Shown here: positions 1-6,762 of the stretch, piece by piece | How the letters are laid out: the number at the start of each line of letters is the position of its first letter | How positions within the stretch are numbered: position 1 is the stretch's first letter | Source: Treponema sp. | Lineage (GTDB): Bacteria; Spirochaetota; Spirochaetia; Treponematales; Breznakiellaceae | Assembly: GCA_031270205.1 (NCBI GenBank) | Contig: JAISYA010000073.1 | Location: 1-12,428, forward strand | Direction of reading: 5' to 3' | Length of the DNA stretch: 12,428 nt | Made by a program: the position numbers and the translations under genes | Notes under the pieces: generated by a model | Databases searched by the model: none | What the model saw: only the letters and a program-made list of their open reading frames with translations | Told to the model about the DNA's origin: nothing

Positions 1-225
1 CTATAGATGAGTACATCGCCCTGTTTCCTGAGGATGTCCGGGAAAAACTGCAAAACATCCGAAAAACCATCCGCAAAGCCGCCCCCGGCGCCGTGGAAAA
101 GATCGCCTGGGGGATGCCCCACTTTTCACCGGAAAGAGAACCTGGTGCATTTTGCCGCTTTCAAAAACCACATAGGCTTTTACCCCGGCGCGGACGGGGT
201 CGCGGCGCTTGATTTTCTGTTATAG
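1..225 (+). pseudogene. Broken DUF1801 (YdhG-like) gene, cut by the window edge
   Basis: Two reading frames together give one DUF1801 protein. From position 3 the frame reads IDEYIALFPEDVREKL and continues to a GMP motif at 111-119. The match then resumes in another frame with ENLVHFAAFKNHIGFYPGA, the family's conserved core. The switch falls in a CCCC run at 117-120, and removing one C restores a continuous GMPTF. After the conserved core the frame stops at 223-225, so the last 30-40 residues usual in the family are missing, and no continuation is visible in the next bases. The family is small and cytoplasmic, with no firmly known reaction. The start lies outside the window. A single sequencing error could explain the frameshift but not the lost C-terminus, so I call it a decaying gene. 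Confidence 0.72.
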
Positions 226-228
226 TTT

Positions 229-255
229 GTCCGCAAAGCGGGCAGCTTTGCGGAC
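229..255 (+). terminator. Perfect 10-bp hairpin after the DUF1801 remnant
   Basis: GTCCGCAAAG at 229-238 and CTTTGCGGAC at 246-255 pair perfectly around a 7-base loop, starting four bases after the stop at 225. The bases that follow (GGACATTT) are only weakly T-rich, so it may be a poor intrinsic terminator or simply a 3'-end stem-loop. Confidence 0.5.
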
Positions 256-267
256 GGACATTTGAGC

Positions 268-317
268 CTGTTCCAAAACTAATTGACTGTGCGCTAATGC
301 ACACGGTTTTGGAACAG
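268..317. repeat. Inverted repeat of the TGTTCCAAAAC element downstream of the GntP permease
   Basis: CTGTTCCAAAAC at 268-279 is exactly complementary to GTTTTGGAACAG at 306-317. Inside lies a smaller stem, TGTGC (289-293) with GCACA (299-303). On the minus strand the structure begins ten bases after the permease stop codon, so it could end that transcript, although no T-run follows. The same 12-base word recurs at 12006-12017, and with one change at 1740-1751. Confidence 0.6.
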
Positions 318-326
318 CTTCATTTG

Positions 327-1715
327 TTAACGGAGAATCAATGAAAGGATGAATACGCCGATCATGCCGCAGACGCCTTCAATCAGGGTGGCGGTGGTCT
401 GTGTCTTGTAGCCCTGATCGGGGGTCATGCCGCCGAAGTTCGTGACTACCCAGTAGTAGGAGTCGTTGGCGTGGGACACCGTCATTGCGCCCGCGCCGAT
501 GGCCATTACCGTGAGGGCGGTCCGCGCCGGGGAGTCGAGGTTCAGCACGCCGAGCAGGGGGGCCACAATGCCTGCGGTGGTGGTCAGCGCCACGGTGGAA
601 GAACCCTGGGCGGTCTTGAGAATTGCCGAGAGCAGGAAGGGGAAGAAAATCCCCACGGTGGCGATGGCTTTGGAATTCTCGGTGATAAACGAGACCATGC
701 TGGTGGAAGCGATAACCCTTCCCAGCACGCCGCCGGCGGCGGTGATGAATAGAATGGGGCCGACGATTTTCAAAGTTTCGTTGGTGATGTCGTAGAACTT
801 ATCCAGTTTGTTCGTTACGGCAACCTGCCAAACGGCGAATAACACGCCAACCGCAAGGGCAATGATCGGGGTTCCCAGGAAGCTACAGAGCTGGAACGCG
901 AAGCCGGTCCACTTCGCCATTGAGGCGATGGAACCCAGGGCCATGAGGACGATGGGCGCGACAATGGGGGCCAGGGATATAAAGCCGTTGGGCAGTTTAC
1001 CGTAGCCCGCCACGATTTCCTCGTAACTCTTGGTAATGCCGCTGATGTCGATGTCTTCACTGGACTTTACTTTCTTGCCGATGTACTGGGCAAAGAACAT
1101 CGCGCCGATGAGTGCGGGAATGGAAACCAGCGCGCCCAGGCCCATGACCAGCAGGAGATTGTTGCCCACGCCCAGGGTGTTGGCCGCCGCGATAGGGCCG
1201 GGTGTCGGGGGAATGAATACGTGGGAAGCATAGAGGCCGGTGGAGAGGGCCACTGTCATGGCCACGCTGCTCACCTTGGTACGCTTGACCAGTGCTTTAC
1301 GGATCGGGTCAAGAATAACAAAACCGGAGTCGCAAAATACCGGAATAGACACCACCCAGCCCATGATCTGAATCGCCAGCACCGGATGCTTGGGACCGAC
1401 CAGTTTGATCACCAGGTCCGCCAGCTTGAACGCCGCGCCCGTGGCCTCAAGCACCGTACCGATTAAAGCGCCGAGGATGATGACGATACCGATACTGGTG
1501 AAGGTCCCGGAGAATCCCGCGCCGATAACGTTGGCAATCCCCTGGGTGGTTTTCCCGTCAACGGTAACGTTGACCAGGGGGATACCCGCCACCAGCCCGA
1601 AGAGCAGGGACACCGTCATGATCGAAAGGAAGGGATGGATTTTCAATTTTGAAATGGCGAGGATCATCACGACAATCGTGATGACAAAAATAAAGATGAG
1701 CGCAAATCCTGACAT
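327..1715 (-). CDS. GntP-family organic-acid:H+ symporter
   Basis: This 462-residue protein is hydrophobic throughout, with about 12 or more membrane-spanning segments, and belongs in the inner membrane. It has the full length of the gluconate:H+ symporter (GntP) family and its hallmark stretches: SIPVFCDSGFVIL near residues 123-135, HVFIPPTPGPIAAA near 165-178, and a C-terminal GAMTVSHANDSYYWVV segment. Family members bring gluconate, ketogluconates, fructuronate, glycerate or D-serine into the cell with protons. The substrate cannot be read from the sequence and no catabolic gene sits next to it, so I give no symbol. The ATG at 1713-1715 has a strong AGGAGG ribosome binding site six bases upstream. 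The gene is a single transcription unit with its own promoter (1773-1801) and a hairpin near the mRNA 5' end. Confidence 0.9.
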   Translation of the reverse strand: MSGFALIFIFVITIVVMILAISKLKIHPFLSIMTVSLLFGLVAGIPLVNVTVDGKTTQGIANVIGAGFSGTFTSIGIVIILGALIGTVLEATGAAFKLADLVIKLVGPKHPVLAIQIMGWVVSIPVFCDSGFVILDPIRKALVKRTKVSSVAMTVALSTGLYASHVFIPPTPGPIAAANTLGVGNNLLLVMGLGALVSIPALIGAMFFAQYIGKKVKSSEDIDISGITKSYEEIVAGYGKLPNGFISLAPIVAPIVLMALGSIASMAKWTGFAFQLCSFLGTPIIALAVGVLFAVWQVAVTNKLDKFYDITNETLKIVGPILFITAAGGVLGRVIASTSMVSFITENSKAIATVGIFFPFLLSAILKTAQGSSTVALTTTAGIVAPLLGVLNLDSPARTALTVMAIGAGAMTVSHANDSYYWVVTNFGGMTPDQGYKTQTTATLIEGVCGMIGVFILSLILR

Positions 1716-1737
1716 AGACGCCTCCTAAAAAATTTGA

Positions 1738-1769
1738 GCTTGTTCCAAAACTTCAGTTTTGAAACAAGC
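1738..1769 (-). promoter_or_regulatory. Hairpin at the 5' end of the GntP permease mRNA
   Basis: The arms at 1738-1751 and 1756-1769 pair at 13 of 14 positions around a 4-base loop (TTCA). The predicted transcription start, about 1766, falls at its edge, so the mRNA would begin with this stem-loop, ending about 11 bases before the AGGAGG site. One arm is the TGTTCCAAAAC element. It could stabilise the 5' end or act as a control site. The role is inference. Confidence 0.5.
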
Positions 1770-1772
1770 CTT

Positions 1773-1801
1773 ATTATCTATGGGATTATATGTTTTGTCA
1801 A
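1773..1801 (-). promoter_or_regulatory. Sigma-70-type promoter of the GntP permease
   Basis: Read on the minus strand, a perfect -35 TTGACA (1796-1801) is followed after 17 bases by GATAAT (1773-1778), five of six matches to the -10 consensus. This predicts transcription from about 1766 and a leader of about 50 bases carrying the hairpin and the AGGAGG site. Confidence 0.65.
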
Positions 1802-1847
1802 AGGCTGTTTTTGACAAGGCTGTTTTTGAAAATTTGCCGTTTTTGAA
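1801..1847. repeat. Three imperfect tandem copies of a 15-17 bp unit
   Basis: AAGGCTGTTTTTGAC (1801-1815) is followed directly by AAGGCTGTTTTTGAA (1816-1830) and then a diverged copy, AATTTGCCGTTTTTGAA (1831-1847). The first unit overlaps the -35 element of the permease promoter. The repeats end beside the hairpin at 1851-1876. Confidence 0.6.
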
Positions 1848-1850
1848 AAT

Positions 1851-1876
1851 CGAATGTTCCCGTAAAGGAACATTCG
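1851..1876. repeat. Perfect 10-bp hairpin between nrdG and the GntP permease
   Basis: CGAATGTTCC (1851-1860) pairs exactly with GGAACATTCG (1867-1876) around a 6-base loop. On the minus strand it is followed by ATTTTCAAAAA, so it may act as a second terminator behind nrdG, or be a repeat of unknown role. Confidence 0.5.
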
Positions 1877-1899
1877 GCTTGCTCGAAACCTATTTAACA

Positions 1900-1915
1900 G
1901 CGGGCTTTTGCCCGC
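1900..1915 (-). terminator. Likely terminator of the nrdD-nrdG operon
   Basis: On the minus strand GCGGGC, four A's and GCCCGC form a tight 6-bp GC stem about 20 bases after the nrdG stop codon, followed by TGTTAAAT. The T-run is weak, so termination may also rely on the next hairpin (1851-1876). Confidence 0.5.
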
Positions 1916-1934
1916 GGGTTTCCAAACAACTCTA

Positions 1935-2510
1935 TTAGTGTTCCCATAGCGGGAGAATTACCGCCCTGCCCGCGGCGAGGGAGCGGCGCACGTCGATGAG
2001 CCGCTGGTTAGCCGATCCCCGGAAATGAAGATCAATATCCCGCAGGGCCATGATAAAAGGGCCGTCCACAATAATGTCGCTCTCTTCGATTAGCCGCAGC
2101 CAATCCTCCCTGCCCGCGTCCAGAAGATCTTCCCAGAGGTAGCCGGTAAAGGTGATCACCGAAAGCCCCAGGGCGCGGACCTTTTCCGCGAGGACGGCGC
2201 AGGCCGCAGCCTGGGTGAAAGGATCTCCTCCCGAAAGGGTAAGGCCGTCCAGCAGGGGGTTCGCTTTAATGTCGCGTAACAGTTCGCCAATTGCCATTTC
2301 CCGTCCGCCCGAAAAATTCTGCAACCGCGGATTGTGGCAGCCGGGACAGTGGAAATGGCAGCCCTGCACAAATACCGTATAACGGAAACCCGGCCCGTCC
2401 ACAATGGATTCCGGCTCTATGCCGCCGATATTGAGTGCGTCAATACAAGTATCCGCAGGCGGTGAAAAATCCCGCCCGGATACCAGCACCCCCGTAATCC
2501 CGCTATTCAT
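1935..2510 (-). CDS. nrdG: Anaerobic ribonucleotide reductase activating protein, radical SAM enzyme
   Basis: NrdG uses a [4Fe-4S] cluster and S-adenosylmethionine to put the glycyl radical on NrdD. The cluster motif CX3CX2C is seen as Cys51, Cys55 and Cys58 (QGCHFHCPGCHN), preceded by the family's DGPGFRYTVFVQG. The SAM-binding SGGDPF lies at 93-98. GYLWEDLLD and the C-terminal FRGSANQRLIDV are also typical of NrdG. At 191 residues it is a little longer than most members because about 25 residues precede the conserved core. The true start could be an internal one, but the ATG at 2508-2510 directly abuts the nrdD stop codon (TAA then ATG, no gap), which suggests translational coupling. A weak GGA is the only visible ribosome binding site. 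It is the last gene of its operon, with a terminator-like hairpin behind it. Confidence 0.95.
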   Translation of the reverse strand: MNSGITGVLVSGRDFSPPADTCIDALNIGGIEPESIVDGPGFRYTVFVQGCHFHCPGCHNPRLQNFSGGREMAIGELLRDIKANPLLDGLTLSGGDPFTQAAACAVLAEKVRALGLSVITFTGYLWEDLLDAGREDWLRLIEESDIIVDGPFIMALRDIDLHFRGSANQRLIDVRRSLAAGRAVILPLWEH

Positions 2511-4853
2511 TTATATTCCGTGCTTCACCCTGTCCCGCTCTTCGGCCCGCTTGGCGTTGTTGAAGCGCTCCAGTGTACCTACAAGATAGCCGGTGATGCG
2601 CCTGATCCGCTCAAAGTGGACAGCGCCCTCCTCGCGGCCGCACTTGGGGCAGCGCTTGCCGATGACGCCGCGGTAGCCGCAGACCGGGTCCCGGTCAAGA
2701 GGATGGTTGAGGCTGCCGTAGCCGATACCCGCTTCTTTCATCACCCGGACGATCTTTTCAAAAGCATCGGGATTTTTGGAAACGTCGCCGTCAAGTTCCA
2801 CATAGGTGATGTGCCCGGCGTTGGTCAGGGCGTGATAGGGCGCTTCAATGTTTATTTTTTGCAGCGCGCCGATGTGGTAATGCACCGGCACATGAAAACT
2901 GTTGGTGTAGTATTCACGGTCGGTAACGCCGGGAATAAAACCGAATATATCCCGGTCCATTTTCACCAGGCGGCCCGAAAGCCCCTCCGCCGGAGTGGCG
3001 ATGAGTGAAAAATTGAGTTTCCGCTCCAGGCTTTCGTTGTCCATGCGGCTGCGGAGCCTGCCGATTATCTTGAGGCCGAGCGCCTGGGCTTCAGGCGATT
3101 CCCCGTGGTGCTTACCGACAAGGCAGGTAAGGCACTCGGCTAGGCCGATGAAACCCAGGGTAAGCGTTCCGTGCTTGAGCACTTCCCGAATATCATCCTC
3201 CCAGCCGAGCTTATCCGAATCAAGCCAAATGCCCTGGCCCATAAGGAAAGGGAAATTCCGTACTTTCTTGCGGGCCTGTATCTCGTAACGCTCCAAAAGC
3301 TGATCGATCACTATGTCTGTTTTTTTATCCAGCTCGTCAAAAAAAAGATCGATGCTCCCTTTCGCGCCGTACATGGCGCGTAACGCGAGCCGGGGCAGGT
3401 TGATCGTGGTAAAGCTCAAATTCCCCCTGCCATAAGTTATCTCCTGTTCAGGATCGTGGACATTTCCCATAACCCTGGTTCTGCAGCCCATGTAGGCGAT
3501 TTCCGTTTCGGGCCGGCCGTTCCGGTAGTATTGCAGGTTGAACGGCGCGTCCTGAAAAGAAAAGTTGGGGAAGAGCCGTTTGGCGCTTACCCTGCACGCC
3601 AGTTGAAACAGATCGTAATTGGGATCTTCCCTGTTGTAATTGATCCCCTCTTTTATCCTGAAAATCTGAATCGGGAAAATCGGCGTCTCGCCGTCACCCA
3701 GGCCCGCCTCAGTGGCAAGGAGTATGTTCCTGATGACCATTCTTCCCTCGGCGGAAGTGTCGGTACCGTAGTTAATCGACGAGAACGGGATCTGCGCCCC
3801 CGCGCGGCTGTGCATAGTGTTGAGGTTGTGGATCAGCGCTTCCATCGACTGATAGCAGGCTTTTTCGGTTTCCTCAAGGGCCTTGGCACGGGTAAATTCC
3901 TGGATACGGGCGCAGGCCTCCTCGCCGGTAAAGCGCCGCAAAACCGCCGCCTCCGCCCGGAAAAATTCGCCGTTTTCCGCCGCGTCCGCCAGGCTCGGTC
4001 TGGGGCGGGAATCCCCGCCCGTCCCGTTAAAAAACGTTTCCTCAAGGGCTTTGCGAATCCCGGCGGCCGCGCCCGGCGCCAGCAGTTCCGCCGCCTTGTA
4101 CATATTCTGCCGGTAGTACTTCGCGAAAGTCTTCGCCACTCCCGGCGCCAGGCCGCGGTCAAAATTGGGAATACTCTGCCCCCCGTGCTGGTCGTTCTGG
4201 TTCGACTGAATGGCGATGCAGGTCAGGGCCGAGTAGCTGCGAATATCGTTGGGCTCCCGAATTGCCCCGTGGCCGGTCCCGAAGCCGCCCCTGAAGAGCC
4301 TGCCGATGTCGATCTGGCAGCAGGTCGTGGTGAGGGTGAGAAAATCCAGATCGTGAATATGAATATCGCCCTCGCGGTGGGCTTTGGCATGTTCAGGGTT
4401 GAGTATAAACAGCTCGTTAAACTGTTTCGCCCCCTCGGAGCCGTATTTCAGCATGTGTCCCATAGCCGTATCGCCGTTAATATTGGCGTTTTCCCGCTTC
4501 AAATCGTTGTCTTTTGCGTCTTTTTTGTTCAAATCCTCAAAAGTCCGCATCAAACGGGTGTTCATTTCCCGAATTCTGGTCCGTTCCGCCCGGTACAGGA
4601 TGAATTTTTTCGCCGCCGTCCCCAATCCGTAGTCGATCAGCGCCTGTTCCACCGTGTCCTGAATGTCCTCCACCCCCGGAATTCGCCCCTTATAGGCGTT
4701 TTCCAGCCGGTCAACGGCCTTTTCAGACACCGCCATAGCCTTTTCCCAGTCCATGGTCCCCGCGGCCAACCCTGCCTTGTATACCGCGTTGGTAATTTTT
4801 TCAATGTTAAACAGCGCTTCCCGTCCGTCCCGTTTACGAATCCGCCTTGGCAT
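2511..4853 (-). CDS. nrdD: Anaerobic (class III) ribonucleoside-triphosphate reductase
   Basis: This 780-residue glycyl-radical enzyme reduces ribonucleoside triphosphates to deoxy forms for DNA synthesis without oxygen. An ATP-cone allosteric domain fills about residues 3-92 (MPRRIRKRDGREALFN start). The body shows TTTCCQIDIG with Cys178/Cys179, SNQNDQHGGQS, and NTMHSRAGAQIPFSSINYGT, all NrdD hallmarks. The glycyl radical site is near Gly755 in RITGYLVGTLERFN. A zinc-ribbon-like segment has Cys725, Cys735 and Cys738, while the place of a fourth cysteine is Asp722. I chose the ATG at 4851-4853 because a GGGGGAGAGA ribosome binding site precedes it and the ATP cone begins there. An in-frame ATG at 4934 would add 27 unconserved residues and lies on top of the control sites. 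The gene is transcribed with nrdG and probably repressed by NrdR. Confidence 0.96.
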   Translation of the reverse strand: MPRRIRKRDGREALFNIEKITNAVYKAGLAAGTMDWEKAMAVSEKAVDRLENAYKGRIPGVEDIQDTVEQALIDYGLGTAAKKFILYRAERTRIREMNTRLMRTFEDLNKKDAKDNDLKRENANINGDTAMGHMLKYGSEGAKQFNELFILNPEHAKAHREGDIHIHDLDFLTLTTTCCQIDIGRLFRGGFGTGHGAIREPNDIRSYSALTCIAIQSNQNDQHGGQSIPNFDRGLAPGVAKTFAKYYRQNMYKAAELLAPGAAAGIRKALEETFFNGTGGDSRPRPSLADAAENGEFFRAEAAVLRRFTGEEACARIQEFTRAKALEETEKACYQSMEALIHNLNTMHSRAGAQIPFSSINYGTDTSAEGRMVIRNILLATEAGLGDGETPIFPIQIFRIKEGINYNREDPNYDLFQLACRVSAKRLFPNFSFQDAPFNLQYYRNGRPETEIAYMGCRTRVMGNVHDPEQEITYGRGNLSFTTINLPRLALRAMYGAKGSIDLFFDELDKKTDIVIDQLLERYEIQARKKVRNFPFLMGQGIWLDSDKLGWEDDIREVLKHGTLTLGFIGLAECLTCLVGKHHGESPEAQALGLKIIGRLRSRMDNESLERKLNFSLIATPAEGLSGRLVKMDRDIFGFIPGVTDREYYTNSFHVPVHYHIGALQKINIEAPYHALTNAGHITYVELDGDVSKNPDAFEKIVRVMKEAGIGYGSLNHPLDRDPVCGYRGVIGKRCPKCGREEGAVHFERIRRITGYLVGTLERFNNAKRAEERDRVKHGI

Positions 4854-4905
4854 TCTCTCCCCCTTTTTATCGCTCTGAGTTCCTTTACATAATCGGCTTG
4901 AATAT

Positions 4906-4921
4906 ACACAGTATATAGCGT
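4906..4921. promoter_or_regulatory. NrdR box, proximal copy
   Basis: ACACAGTATATAGCGT matches 14 of 16 positions of the NrdR box consensus as I recall it (acaCwAtATaTwGtgt). It lies just downstream of the predicted nrdD transcription start, exactly 32 bp from a second box. The paired, helically phased arrangement is the known pattern for the ATP-cone repressor NrdR at nrd promoters. Confidence 0.72.
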
Positions 4922-4932
4922 TGTTCTGAAGC

Positions 4933-4959
4933 ATAGTACACTACAGGTAGTGTTGTCAA
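4933..4959 (-). promoter_or_regulatory. Promoter of nrdD-nrdG
   Basis: On the minus strand a perfect -35 TTGACA (4954-4959) is followed after 15 bases by TACTAT (4933-4938), four of six matches to the -10. The 15-base spacing is short. The spacer is filled by the distal NrdR box, so repressor binding would block RNA polymerase. Transcription would start near 4926, giving a leader of about 70 bases. Confidence 0.55.
4938..4953. promoter_or_regulatory. NrdR box, distal copy (perfect palindrome)
   Basis: ACACTACAGGTAGTGT fits 13 of 16 positions of the remembered NrdR consensus. Its seven-base arms ACACTAC and GTAGTGT are perfect inverted repeats. It sits between the -35 and -10 of the nrdD promoter, with 16 bases separating it from the proximal box. 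Confidence 0.7.
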
Positions 4960-4966
4960 TAGGTCA

Positions 4967-4995
4967 TTGACGGTACAAATACCGCATAGTACACT
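4967..4995 (+). promoter_or_regulatory. Divergent promoter for the UroD-family gene
   Basis: TTGACG (4967-4972) and TACACT (4990-4995) are spaced by 17 bases, predicting a start near 5002 and a leader of about 26 bases. The -35 is one arm of the inverted repeat GTCAAT / ATTGAC (4955-4971), whose other arm is the nrdD -35, so the two promoters stand back to back. The -10 is only a four-of-six match. Confidence 0.42.
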
Positions 4996-5027
4996 GAATC
5001 AACATTTTCCTGACAGGAGAAACCGGC

Positions 5028-6089
5028 GTGAGCCAAATACTTGATGTTGAAACCAAAAAAAAGCGGATCGAGGCAAACTGGCGCCTTGAGGAACTTGACG
5101 AGGTGCCTTTTATCGTAGAAGTAGGTCCCATGCACATGGGAACCAAAAAATATTACAACAACCCCGACGCTGAAATTGAGTGGGCCGAGGATTACGCCCG
5201 CAAACGGGAAGGGGTGTACGATTACGGCTTTCCCAATATCAAACCGAATCAGGGAATCAATATCGTGGCCGGCGCTTTCGGCTGTGAATGCAGTCCCAAC
5301 GATGAAGCGGATCCCTGGGTAAAATGCCTGATCCGCGAGGAGAACGTCGAAGACGTGTACAAGTTGAAAGTTCCCGACCCGGTAAACAACCCTTATTTTG
5401 AACAGGCGTGGAAACACGTAGAGGCCCTGCAAAGCCGCTCACGGATTCCCCTGCGGGTAATCAATGTTCCTTCGCCGCTGGTGACCGCTTCCCTCATCTG
5501 GGACTACACTTCCTTTATTGAGGCGACGCTGGCCTATCCCGACGAGGTACACGCCCTGCTGGAAAAAGTAACGGAGGCGACGATTCTGTATATCAGGGAA
5601 ATGTTCAAGCGGATAAAAAACCTCTACGGGGTAAGTCACGAATTTTGGTACGTTCCCCGGGAAGTGGGCATCAGGGTGAGCGACGACACCGCCGCCCTGC
5701 TCTCGCCCGCCCTGTACAGGGAATTCGGCGTCAAGTACAACGCCATGATCGCCAAAGAATTCGGCGGCATTGTGGTACACTCCTGCGGCAACGTGCAGAA
5801 CGTGGTGGAGACGATGCTTGAAATACCGGGTCTGCGGGGCCTGGACTTTACCATTCCGCAAACGCCGGACTGGTCAAAAATCCGCGACGCCGCGGCGGGG
5901 AAAACGGCTCTCTGCCTGCGCCACTTTTACTGGGATCACATCGAAGACGGTGTAACCGATATGGCCGAATACTCAAAAAAGATAATCGGCTTCTTTGGAC
6001 GCAAGGGTGTGTTTATTCAAACCTCGGCCCCTACCCCGGAAGAAGCCGCCGCCCTAGGAGAAAAACTGCACACTATCCTGTCAAAGTAG
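5028..6089 (+). CDS. Uroporphyrinogen decarboxylase-family protein, possible corrinoid-type methyltransferase
   Basis: This 353-residue protein has the URO-D family's TIM-barrel length and pattern. The HSCGN motif (His251, Cys253) resembles the zinc-binding His-x-Cys of the methyltransferase branch (MtaA, MtbA, CmuA), where zinc activates a thiol methyl acceptor. A later Cys296 could be the third ligand but is not in a placement I can confirm. True HemE enzymes lack this motif, so haem synthesis is unlikely. The start is GTG at 5028-5030, seven bases after CAGGAGA, with no better ATG upstream. It is transcribed away from nrdD with a shared control region and lies in the same neighbourhood as the acs genes, but no corrinoid protein or reactivase is adjacent. 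The substrate is unknown, and the methyltransferase role is inference from the motif. Confidence 0.85.
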   Translation: MSQILDVETKKKRIEANWRLEELDEVPFIVEVGPMHMGTKKYYNNPDAEIEWAEDYARKREGVYDYGFPNIKPNQGINIVAGAFGCECSPNDEADPWVKCLIREENVEDVYKLKVPDPVNNPYFEQAWKHVEALQSRSRIPLRVINVPSPLVTASLIWDYTSFIEATLAYPDEVHALLEKVTEATILYIREMFKRIKNLYGVSHEFWYVPREVGIRVSDDTAALLSPALYREFGVKYNAMIAKEFGGIVVHSCGNVQNVVETMLEIPGLRGLDFTIPQTPDWSKIRDAAAGKTALCLRHFYWDHIEDGVTDMAEYSKKIIGFFGRKGVFIQTSAPTPEEAAALGEKLHTILSK

Positions 6090-6129
6090 TGTAAAAGAAT
6101 AGTATCTTCTCCCTTTTCCCCGTTTACGC

Positions 6130-6135
6130 TATACT
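6130..6135 (+). promoter_or_regulatory. -10 element suggesting a leaderless mRNA
   Basis: TATACT lies only six bases before the ATG at 6142, so transcription would start on or next to the start codon. No convincing -35 is seen 16-18 bases upstream, and no ribosome binding site precedes the ATG. Confidence 0.4.
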
Positions 6136-6141
6136 CTTTTC

Positions 6142-6753
6142 ATGAAGAAGGAATTTCTCCAATTCGACACGGTGAGGAACAACGCGCTCAAGCTGGCTCA
6201 CCGCATCTACCATGACGGTTTTGTGCCGGATGTGATTTATGTTTCCCTGCGCGGCGGGGCCTATCTGGGGAACGTGATCAGCGAATATTTTAAGGTTGTC
6301 CACAAAGGCCAGCGGCCGGTATACTACGCGGCAGTCGTGGCCCGCTCCTATACCGATGTGATCAAGTCCGAGCAGATACGGATAGACGGCTGGACCTATT
6401 CGCCTGAGCATTTACGGGTGGGTGATCGCGTGCTGCTGATAGACGACATTTTTGATTCCGGCAGGACGATCAATTACCTGGCTGACGTGATACTGGACAA
6501 GGGCATTCCCCGCCGCGACCTGAAAGTGGCGGTCCACGACTACAAATATTTTGTTGACAAGGAAAAACAGCTCCCCATTCAGCCCGATTACTGGTGCCGC
6601 AAGCACGAGGTCTCAATACATGACGAGAGTTACTGGATACACTACATGAGCCACGAACTGGTGGGCCTGTCTGAAAGCGAACTGCAGAAAAACTACTACG
6701 TGCTTGATCCGGAACTGCGGGAAGTAATGTGCATTATCCCGCACCACGGCTAA
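6142..6753 (+). CDS. PRPP-dependent phosphoribosyltransferase (type I fold)
   Basis: The 203-residue protein carries the PRPP-binding signature VLLIDDIFDSGRT at 97-109 and an N-terminal VSLRGGAYLG substrate-side loop at 34-43. These are features of the cytoplasmic purine-type phosphoribosyltransferases (hypoxanthine/xanthine group), which join a base to PRPP to make a nucleotide. The C-terminal half, rich in His, Tyr and Trp (YWIHYMSHELVG), is not one I can tie to a given base, so substrate and symbol stay open. The ATG at 6142 has no ribosome binding site. AAGGA occurs only inside codons 2-4. A -10 element ends six bases before it, which points to leaderless translation. rnhB follows in the same frame after 9 bases, so the two are probably one transcript. 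Confidence 0.82.
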   Translation: MKKEFLQFDTVRNNALKLAHRIYHDGFVPDVIYVSLRGGAYLGNVISEYFKVVHKGQRPVYYAAVVARSYTDVIKSEQIRIDGWTYSPEHLRVGDRVLLIDDIFDSGRTINYLADVILDKGIPRRDLKVAVHDYKYFVDKEKQLPIQPDYWCRKHEVSIHDESYWIHYMSHELVGLSESELQKNYYVLDPELREVMCIIPHHG

Positions 6754-6762
6754 GCGCGGGCC

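Noticed and set aside
1801..1876. Possible CRISPR-like array
   Set aside because: The units are directly adjacent with no spacers, number only three, and no cas gene is in the window.
3456..4892. A 478-codon open frame antisense to nrdD
   Set aside because: It has no family features and mirrors the strong codon bias of nrdD, whose whole domain set is intact on the other strand.
4854..4934. Longer nrdD start at 4934
   Set aside because: The added 27 residues are not like any ATP cone and overlie a NrdR box and the predicted transcription start; the ATG at 4853 has a good ribosome binding site.
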